Below are positions 8,528 to 13,526 of a stretch of 15,694 bases of DNA, piece by piece (the first letter of the stretch is position 1; every line of letters begins with the position of its first letter). This DNA is from Vulcanococcus sp. SFB_649D_100_25 (GTDB lineage: Bacteria > Cyanobacteriota > Cyanobacteriia > PCC-6307 > Cyanobiaceae), in contig JAURGL010000029.1 of assembly GCA_030833825.1 (NCBI GenBank), positions 1-15,694 on the forward strand, in the 5' to 3' direction. The position numbers were made by a program, and so were the translations under genes. The notes beneath the pieces are model-generated. The model saw nothing but the letters and a program-made list of their open reading frames with translations. It made no database searches and was not told the origin of the DNA.

Positions 8528-8591
8528 GGTTCGCCGCCTGTTTGGTTCGGTTGCTTCGCCTGGGGGTCGGTTCGTTCGACCTTCAGGTTCG
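8528..8591 (+). repeat. Four GGTTCG hexamers downstream of gltB
   Basis: GGTTCG occurs at 8528, 8544, 8569 and 8586, with start-to-start spacings of 16, 25 and 17 bases. The related GCTTCG is at 8553. The cluster fills the 125-base gap between the gltB stop and the next small gene. It could reflect local duplication, a binding array, or chance in a GC-rich gap. Confidence 0.35.
8565..8581 (+). terminator. Weak hairpin after gltB, possible terminator or 3' stabiliser
   Basis: GGTCG (8565-8569) and CGACC (8577-8581) pair around a 7-base loop, extendable by one G-T pair. No T-run follows, so intrinsic termination is doubtful; a 3'-end protecting hairpin for gltB mRNA is equally possible. Confidence 0.25.
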
Positions 8592-8653
8592 GGTGTCGCG
8601 GCAGCCCCGACCGAGCGAACTCCATAGGTTCAGCGCATCCGCAACTGGCAGTG

Positions 8654-8839
8654 ATGCCTCCCGAATTCGCCCAGCAGATCCAGCAGCTGTTCGCCCGCCA
8701 AATGGCCGTGGCTTTCCTTGAGCACTGCTCGGCTCTCGATGCTCCCGTCAGCCTGGTGAACCAGCGTCTCGATGAACTGGGGGATCCAGAGGCGGTGGCG
8801 GCTCTTGAGGCCGAGTTCCTCCTGGGAGATGCTCCCTAG
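8654..8839 (+). CDS. Small protein of unknown function downstream of gltB
   Basis: This 61-residue acidic protein (PPEFAQQIQQLFARQMAVAF at the start, EAEFLLGDAP at the end) has a heptad-like helical first half with one Cys (HCSALD) and no membrane segment. I do not recognise a family. It is likely real: its composition is sensible, it fits tightly between gltB and lipA, and its stop ends exactly where lipA stops. The start may be ATG 8654 or the adjacent GTG 8651; neither has a clear Shine-Dalgarno. It lies 125 bases after gltB on the same strand and could be co-transcribed with it. Function is unknown; a link with nitrogen assimilation would be a guess from position only. Confidence 0.65.
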   Translation: MPPEFAQQIQQLFARQMAVAFLEHCSALDAPVSLVNQRLDELGDPEAVAALEAEFLLGDAP

Positions 8840-9705
8840 CGGGGGTGCTGCTGCATCAGACGCTGCACCTCAGCGGCGTGATAGCTGCTTCGGGTCAGCG
8901 GGGTGCTGACCACCTGGAGGAAGCCCAGCTCCGCCTCGCCATGGTTCCGGTAGGCCGCAAATTGCTCGGGGGTGACAAACCGATCGACCGGCAGGTGCTT
9001 CGGCCCCGGCGAGAGGTATTGCCCGATGGTCACGATGTCGACCTGATGGCGCCGCAGGTCCGCCAGGGTGCCCAGGACCTCGTCGTCGCTCTCGCCGAGG
9101 CCCACCATCAGGCCTGACTTGCTATAGGCCTTGGGCCAGCCTTCGCGCACCCGCTGCAGCAATTCCAGGGACCGCTCGTAAATCCCCTGGGGACGGGCTT
9201 TTTTGTAGAGCCGCGGCACCGTTTCGATGTTGTGGTTGAGCACATCCGGGGCGGCGTCCATCACGGTGGCCAGGGCACTCCAGTCACCGCAGAAGTCGGG
9301 GATCAGTAGTTCGATCGTGGTCAGGGGAGAGCGCTGCCTGACCTGTTCGATGCAGGCCACAAATTGGCTGGCGCCCCCATCGGCCAGATCGTCGCGATTC
9401 ACCGAGGTGATCACCACATGCTTGAGCCCCAGGCGGGCGACCGCCTCGCCCAGGCGCTGGGGTTCGCTGGCATCCAGCTCCCGGACGCTCTTGTCGAAGT
9501 CGATGTCGCAGTAAGGGCAGGCGCGGGTGCAGCCCGGCCCCATGATCAAGAAGGTGGCCGTGCCCCCCGCAAAACACTCGCCGATGTTGGGGCAGCTCGC
9601 CTCCTGACACACGGTGTTGAGCTTGAGGTCGAGCAGCAGATCCGCCACTTCGCCGATGCGTTCCCGCTGAGGAGCTTTGACGCGCAGCCAGTCGGGTTTC
9701 AGCAA
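8836..9705 (-). CDS. lipA: Lipoyl synthase
   Basis: LipA is a radical SAM enzyme that inserts two sulfurs into octanoyl groups on carrier proteins, giving lipoyl cofactors for the 2-oxoacid dehydrogenases and the glycine cleavage system. Both iron-sulfur motifs are intact in the 289-residue product: the auxiliary cluster CQEASCPNIGEC (Cys33, Cys38, Cys44) and the radical SAM CTRACPYC (Cys59, Cys63, Cys66). The RSSY motif, whose serine ligates the auxiliary cluster, is at 272-275. The start is TTG at 9703-9705. An in-frame stop lies at 9742-9744 with no ATG, GTG or other TTG between, so a TTG start is forced unless the N-terminus is shorter. No Shine-Dalgarno is visible. It converges on the small gene after gltB, sharing a stop-codon CTAG. 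Confidence 0.96.
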   Translation of the reverse strand: MLKPDWLRVKAPQRERIGEVADLLLDLKLNTVCQEASCPNIGECFAGGTATFLIMGPGCTRACPYCDIDFDKSVRELDASEPQRLGEAVARLGLKHVVITSVNRDDLADGGASQFVACIEQVRQRSPLTTIELLIPDFCGDWSALATVMDAAPDVLNHNIETVPRLYKKARPQGIYERSLELLQRVREGWPKAYSKSGLMVGLGESDDEVLGTLADLRRHQVDIVTIGQYLSPGPKHLPVDRFVTPEQFAAYRNHGEAELGFLQVVSTPLTRSSYHAAEVQRLMQQHPR

Positions 9706-9774
9706 GACGACGTACGTGGCCCGAAGGCCCCAAACAAGCTCTCAACTCTAGAAAGCCGGCGTTCCGCCATCTCC

Positions 9775-9780
9775 TACACT
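9775..9780 (+). promoter_or_regulatory. Candidate -10 box for tRNA-Pro
   Basis: TACACT lies 9 bases before the mature tRNA 5' end, a spacing expected if transcription starts almost at the gene. No convincing -35 box is seen 16-18 bases upstream, so this is tentative. Confidence 0.3.
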
Positions 9781-9789
9781 CCGCCCTAT

Positions 9790-9863
9790 CGGGATGTAGC
9801 GCAGCTTGGTAGCGCACTTCGTTCGGGACGAAGGGGCCGCAGGTTCGAATCCTGTCATCCCGA
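9790..9863 (+). tRNA. tRNA-Pro (anticodon CGG)
   Basis: A full cloverleaf can be folded. The acceptor is CGGGATG / CATCCCG (7 pairs). The D arm is GCGC / GCGC around AGCTTGGTA. The anticodon stem is CTTCG / CGAAG with loop TTCGGGA, giving anticodon CGG. The variable loop is GGGCC. The T arm is GCAGG / CCTGT with loop TTCGAAT and a G-T pair at its base. The discriminator base is A and the CCA end is not encoded. It decodes CCG proline codons, which a GC-rich genome uses often. It is transcribed away from lipA and toward the 3' end of the cbiG-cobJ gene, whose stop is 37 bases further on. Confidence 0.96.
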
Positions 9864-9899
9864 TTCTGATGGCGGTGCCTCGGGCTTGATGGCCGGCGC

Positions 9900-11687
9900 C
9901 TAGTTCAGCTCCGCTCCTGGGTAACCCCGGGGGGTCACCATGCGTCCGCCGCAGACGCGGCTTGTGCTGTTGCCCACCAGCACCAGGGTGAGCATGTCGA
10001 CCTCCGCAATCGGCAACTCCGCCAGGGTGTGGAAGGAGACCTGCTCTTCTTTCCGCCCCAGTTGCCGGGCCAGAACCACGGGGGTGCTTCCTGGGCGCCC
10101 CTCCAGCAGCAGTGCCTGGGCCCGTTCGAGCTGCCAGTGCCTGCCTTGGGAACGGGGGTTATAGAGGGCCACGACAAAGTCCCCCTGGGCGGCTGCTTTG
10201 AGGCGCCGCTCGATGACCTCCCAGGGGGTGAGGCGATCGCTCAGGCTGACGGTGCAGAAGTCATGCATCAGAGGAGCCCCTGCGCGAGCGGCAGCAACCT
10301 GAAGCGCTGAGATGCCCGGATGGACCTGGAAGGCAGGCCTCTCGTCCTCTTTGAGGGCCATCCACTGTTCGAGGGCCAGCCCGGCCATCCCGTAGATCCC
10401 GCTGTCCCCTGAAGAGACCAGGGCCACAGTCACGCCCTGGCAGGCCAGCTCGAGAGCCTCTCTGCAGCGCTCTCGCTCCTGGGTCAGCTGGCCATCGCTG
10501 CGCAGTTGATCAGCCCGGCGCAGCGGTTCCAACAGATCCAGATAGAGGCCGTACCCCACCCAGATGCAGCTTTCCGCCAGGGCGGCTCGGGCATCGGGCG
10601 TCAGCAGATCCAGGCGGCCAGGCCCACTGCCGATCAGATGCAGGGTTCCCCGGTTGGGGGCCCACTGACTGGCGGCCTGGCTGATGGCAAGGGTGGCTGC
10701 GCCCTGTTCCCCCGCGGCGGCGTGTTCAATGCGCTTTTGCAGCAGCAACGTCGGCTCTGGCCCGGCAGCCAGCAGGGCCGCGGCTTCAGCGACGCTGGCG
10801 GTACCCAGCTCTGCAGCCACCACCGCTGATGGGTTGGGCACGTTCACCTGGGCTAGCTCCTCCGCCTTGAAACAGCGGAGGGGCCAGCCGCGCTGCTCGG
10901 CTAACGCCAACAGGGCAGGCTCATCCGCTTTGCGCTCGGCCGTGGCGATGCCGGCGATGGCCTCGGGGGCGAGGCCTTGATCTCGCAGGGCCTGCTCGAG
11001 GCATCGCTCCAACAGGCTCAAGCTTGTGTTGCGTTCGCATCCCATCCCCAGCCAGAGGCTGGGCGGGTGCCAGCAGCACCCACTCCCGTTGTTGACGCCA
11101 ACCACCAGCTGGTGGTTGCTGGCTGGTTTGCTCTGCACCCCGGAGAGTCCTCGGAGCTCTTGCCAGCGCCCATTGCCGTGGCGATGCAGCAGGGCCAGGG
11201 GCTGCCCCTGGTGCGCCGCCTTCATCAAGCCATCCCAGTCACCCTGGCCCCGCCTCCAGCCCCAGGCCTCACCAAAGGCGTCGAGCGCGAGTCGCCCCTG
11301 GCTGGCACTGCTGCCGGTGACCACGGCTTCCCCCTGCAGTCGGCCTGCAATCGAGCGAGCCAGTGCCTCGCCGCCGGCCGCGTGGCCACCCAGGAGGGGA
11401 ATGGCGTAACGCCCCTGGTCGTCCAGCACCACCACGGCTGGGTCTTCGCTTTTGCTCCCCAGGAGGGGGGCGACCAGCCGGGTGATGGCCCCGCAGGAGC
11501 CCACGACCACAAACGCGCGGGAGCGGTTCCATTCGCTCTGCAGCAGGGTCGAGAGCTCACCGCTCTGCCAGTGGTCTCCGTTTGGTGGTGTGGCGAGACG
11601 ATCAATGTCGCCTGCCTCGAGCAGTTGCTGCAGCAGAGGCAGGGCGTTGGCACTGAGGCTGAAGCCCCAGCTCAGGCGTGGTGTCAT
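9900..11687 (-). CDS. cobJ: Fused cobalt-precorrin-5A hydrolase (CbiG) and precorrin-3B C17-methyltransferase (CobJ/CbiH)
   Basis: This 595-residue fusion serves corrin ring synthesis for cobalamin or pseudocobalamin. Residues 1-335 are CbiG-like: GSCGAITRLVAPLLGSKSED and IPLLGGHAAGGEALA (61-110), then the C-terminal CbiG domain starting LGMGCERNTS (213-222) with TAERKADEPAL. CbiG opens the lactone and releases the C2 fragment during ring contraction. Residues 347-595 form an SAM-dependent tetrapyrrole methylase: GSGPG at 353-357, SSGDSGIYGMAG at 425-436, YNPRS at 509-513 and VGNS at 571-574. CobJ methylates C17 and contracts the ring. The two steps are adjacent in the pathway, and the fusion is known in cyanobacteria. 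Its ATG overlaps the stop of the upstream lipoprotein gene (ATGA), so the two are probably co-translated. Confidence 0.94.
   Translation of the reverse strand: MTPRLSWGFSLSANALPLLQQLLEAGDIDRLATPPNGDHWQSGELSTLLQSEWNRSRAFVVVGSCGAITRLVAPLLGSKSEDPAVVVLDDQGRYAIPLLGGHAAGGEALARSIAGRLQGEAVVTGSSASQGRLALDAFGEAWGWRRGQGDWDGLMKAAHQGQPLALLHRHGNGRWQELRGLSGVQSKPASNHQLVVGVNNGSGCCWHPPSLWLGMGCERNTSLSLLERCLEQALRDQGLAPEAIAGIATAERKADEPALLALAEQRGWPLRCFKAEELAQVNVPNPSAVVAAELGTASVAEAAALLAAGPEPTLLLQKRIEHAAAGEQGAATLAISQAASQWAPNRGTLHLIGSGPGRLDLLTPDARAALAESCIWVGYGLYLDLLEPLRRADQLRSDGQLTQERERCREALELACQGVTVALVSSGDSGIYGMAGLALEQWMALKEDERPAFQVHPGISALQVAAARAGAPLMHDFCTVSLSDRLTPWEVIERRLKAAAQGDFVVALYNPRSQGRHWQLERAQALLLEGRPGSTPVVLARQLGRKEEQVSFHTLAELPIAEVDMLTLVLVGNSTSRVCGGRMVTPRGYPGAELN
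10233..10240. repeat. Single HIP1 octamer
   Basis: GCGATCGC lies inside the cobJ coding region. It is the only copy I noticed in the window, unlike the dense HIP1 seen in many freshwater and filamentous cyanobacteria, which fits a picocyanobacterial origin. Confidence 0.5.
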
Positions 11688-13066
11688 CCGCCCAGCTTCG
11701 CCTTCAGCCCGGCCAGGGGCCCACGCGGCTGTGCCTCAACCAGAGAACCGTCTGCATTCACCAGATCACGGGCGGACCCGCTGAGCTTGCTGCTGGGTGC
11801 CACGGTCCCCTCTCTTGTCTCCCCCATCCGCTCGGCTTGGGAGAGGGGAGGCTCTTCCGCTCTGACTGCAGCTGGATCGGGTTGCTCCTCTGGGGTGATG
11901 ACGGCAGGCGCCTCTGGCTTGGGTTCAGGGGTGCTGATTTCCGCTTCAGGAGCAGCCGGCTCCGGTGCAGTAGCCGGTTCAGAAGTCAGTTCAGAACCCA
12001 CGTCCGTTTGCGTTCCCGGTGGGACGACCGCAGTCTTCGGCTCTGGTTGGGGCTCTGGTTCGGGCTGTGGTTCAGGGACAGGCTGGGGCGCTGGTACAGC
12101 GATGGGTGCAGGGTTGGCTTCCGGGGCAAGCGCGGGTTCAGGGGTGGGGAGAGGTTCACCGCTGAGGGCGGCCAGGTCGGCGCTGTTGAGGTTGGGGCTC
12201 TGCCAGAGGGGCCTTGGGGAGCCATCGATCACTACCTCCCGCACCAGGCTGTTGAAGGGCGGATTGAGCGGATCGCCGCGCCCATCGAGCAGCTCCAGCT
12301 GCACCGCATTGCTGCCCCGTTTGAAGCCCTTCAGCCACAAGGGGGTCTGCCGGTCCACGAGGAAGCTGTCTCCATTGATGCTCACGCGCAAGCGCCAGCG
12401 GGCATCGTCTTCTCTGAGGTGTTGCAGGGGCGCATCGATCAAGAGCCAGTCGATCAGCACTGGCTCGCTGTGCTGCTGATCATTCGGACTGGTGGCAATC
12501 AACTGAGGCGATCCCTGCACCGGCAGTTGGGATGCATTGCGGGCGACGCGGTGCAGCCGGATCTGAGCTGTTGCCCCAGGGGACTTAACGGCTTCACCCC
12601 AGGGGCGGGCTGCATAGATGGTCAGCCGATGGCTCCCGGGTGGCAGCTCCGGCATTACCAGAGCAGAGAGGTCTGAAGGATCGCTAACGCGCAGGGGTTC
12701 CTGATCGTCGATCTGCACAACAACATGCGGACCGAGGACCGTCCCGCCTGTGGGCACCAGGGGCCAGTCGTCCACCTTCATTCGCAGGGTCCAGGGACCA
12801 GCTGGAAGGGTGCTGTCATCGGTAGGGGAAAGCACGGCAACCTGCGGGGCTCGTTCATGGAGCCGCTCACTGAGTTGTTGCACGCCTCCGGGCGGTGCAA
12901 CCTCCTGCAACTGCCCGCTGGGTTTTGAGGTGGCGGCTACCGATTGAGCCGAGAGGGGAGTGGACTTCGCCGGCGTTTTGCTGCAGCCCCCGCCCATCAA
13001 CATCAGGACCGCCAGCACCATGGCCACGGCAGCTTTCGCGGCGGCCTTGAGTGGTGCGGCGTGCAT
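11684..13066 (-). CDS. Predicted lipoprotein with Pro/Glu-rich C-terminal half, unknown function
   Basis: From the ATG at 13064-13066 the product is 460 residues. It opens with a basic then hydrophobic signal segment (KAAAKAAVAMVLAVLMLMGGG) ending at Cys28, which suggests a lipid anchor, although the lipobox is atypical (Gly at -3). Residues 75-285 look like two beta-rich, Ig-like or carbohydrate-binding-like units (VLSPTDDSTLPAG; LPPGSHRLTIYAARPWGE). Residues 305-410 are low complexity, rich in Pro, Glu and Ala with PEPQPEPEPQPEP repeats, a likely extended spacer. The C-terminus returns to PLAGLKAKLGG. I chose this start because GGGGAGAG precedes it by about 9 bases; a longer frame begins at 13159 but adds unlikely residues and no ribosome site. 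It overlaps cobJ by four bases. I do not recognise a family. Confidence 0.75.
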   Translation of the reverse strand: MHAAPLKAAAKAAVAMVLAVLMLMGGGCSKTPAKSTPLSAQSVAATSKPSGQLQEVAPPGGVQQLSERLHERAPQVAVLSPTDDSTLPAGPWTLRMKVDDWPLVPTGGTVLGPHVVVQIDDQEPLRVSDPSDLSALVMPELPPGSHRLTIYAARPWGEAVKSPGATAQIRLHRVARNASQLPVQGSPQLIATSPNDQQHSEPVLIDWLLIDAPLQHLREDDARWRLRVSINGDSFLVDRQTPLWLKGFKRGSNAVQLELLDGRGDPLNPPFNSLVREVVIDGSPRPLWQSPNLNSADLAALSGEPLPTPEPALAPEANPAPIAVPAPQPVPEPQPEPEPQPEPKTAVVPPGTQTDVGSELTSEPATAPEPAAPEAEISTPEPKPEAPAVITPEEQPDPAAVRAEEPPLSQAERMGETREGTVAPSSKLSGSARDLVNADGSLVEAQPRGPLAGLKAKLGG

Positions 13067-13120
13067 GCGGTTGTCTCTCCCCGCCCGGCCTGAGCGACTG
13101 TCTGGAGACATTCTGCAGGT

Positions 13121-13141
13121 TTGCGGACTATTTGACCGCAA
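13121..13141 (-). promoter_or_regulatory. Inverted repeat overlapping a candidate promoter of the lipoprotein-cobJ unit
   Basis: TTGCGG and CCGCAA form a perfect 6-bp dyad with a 9-base spacer. On the minus strand, TCAAAT (13130-13135, inside the spacer) could be a -10 box with TTGCTC (13154-13159) as -35, 18 bases apart. In that reading the dyad would flank the -10 box like an operator. It could instead be an mRNA hairpin if transcription starts further upstream. Confidence 0.35.
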
Positions 13142-13280
13142 GGAGTGCTGGTTGAGCAATACAGAGATGGCTTGAAATAGCCTTTATTAGTTAAAAAAAT
13201 AGGGCAAATCTGCGAAATCTCGCTGATTCTTTGCTCCCTCGAGAGCGCAGTCCCCGACTGGCGGCGCCTCGGATTGAACC

Positions 13281-13324
13281 TTTGTAACTGATGGGGCGAA
13301 GGGCTTGGAATCCGCTTTTATACT
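13281..13324 (+). promoter_or_regulatory. Candidate psaA promoter
   Basis: TATACT (13319-13324) is a good -10 box and predicts a start near 13331, giving a leader of about 196 nt. No -35 box is found at the right distance. TTTGTAAC (13281-13288) matches, on the reverse strand, one half of the HLR1 element bound by the response regulator RpaB, which controls photosystem I genes by light in other cyanobacteria. The second half is not convincing, so RpaB control is a hypothesis. Confidence 0.45.
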
Positions 13325-13330
13325 TCCGCC

Positions 13331-13526
13331 AGCGGTCCCCTATCTGGGGCCCCAAGCTCCAGCTGTGGCAAGCGGTTTCACGGTTTCGTGGACTTCTTTC
13401 CCGCTGGTGCCCATGGGCGGTTCGGAGGCTTCGGCATCCGGCTCCCATGGGGCCCACTGGTAGGCCCTCCGGCCTGCCTCAGGGGTGGACCCACCACCTC
13501 GACCCCGTCCCTCGAGGAACCTCTCG
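13331..13526 (+). ncRNA. Structured psaA 5' leader
   Basis: The predicted leader can form consecutive hairpins: CCCC/GGGG with an extra GG/CC pair across a bulged T (13334-13351); TTCACG/CGTGGA (13377-13392); a long one in which two CCCATGGG copies pair (13410-13417 with 13444-13451), enclosing CGGA/TCCG and GC/GC closed by a cUUCGg tetraloop (13423-13440); AGGCC/GGCCT (13462-13475); GGTG/CACC (13484-13495); and one that pairs with the Shine-Dalgarno. A cyanobacterial psaA RNA motif has been described in psaAB leaders, and this may be an instance. I could not score it against that model. Confidence 0.5.
13497..13517 (+). promoter_or_regulatory. Hairpin covering the psaA ribosome-binding site
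   Basis: CCTCGA (13497-13502) pairs perfectly with TCGAGG (13512-13517) around a 9-base loop. The psaA Shine-Dalgarno GAGGA (13514-13518), 8 bases before the ATG, is mostly inside the 3' arm. Closing this hairpin would hide the ribosome site. The pairing is seen; regulation is inferred. Confidence 0.45.

Larger units (their letters stand above)
13067..13526. other. 460-base divergent control region between the lipoprotein gene and psaA
   Basis: No gene is supported here. From left to right it holds the lipoprotein ribosome site and a 6-bp dyad (13121-13141), an AT-rich stretch (about 13172-13201, including seven A in a row) that stands out in GC-rich surroundings, a GC-richer stretch with no clear element (13202-13270), a candidate psaA promoter (13281-13324) and a structured psaA leader (about 13331-13526). 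Confidence 0.7.

Noticed and set aside
9874..9900. GGTGCC...GGCGCC hairpin as terminator after tRNA-Pro
   Set aside because: It has a 15-base loop, one G-T pair and no T-run, so it is too weak to call.
11193..11215. Perfect CCAGGGG-CTG-CCCCTGG palindrome
   Set aside because: It is inside cobJ coding sequence and is explained by GC-rich Leu, Gln and Pro codons; the 3-base loop is tight and nothing else suggests a function.
10977..12479. 500-codon open frame on the plus strand opposite cobJ and the lipoprotein
   Set aside because: It covers parts of two genes on the other strand. Its Ser/Gly runs are the reverse of the Pro/Glu-rich spacer codons.
13067..13159. N-terminal extension of the lipoprotein to 13159
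   Set aside because: The added residues are polar and would bury the signal segment, while the ATG at 13066 has a strong ribosome site.
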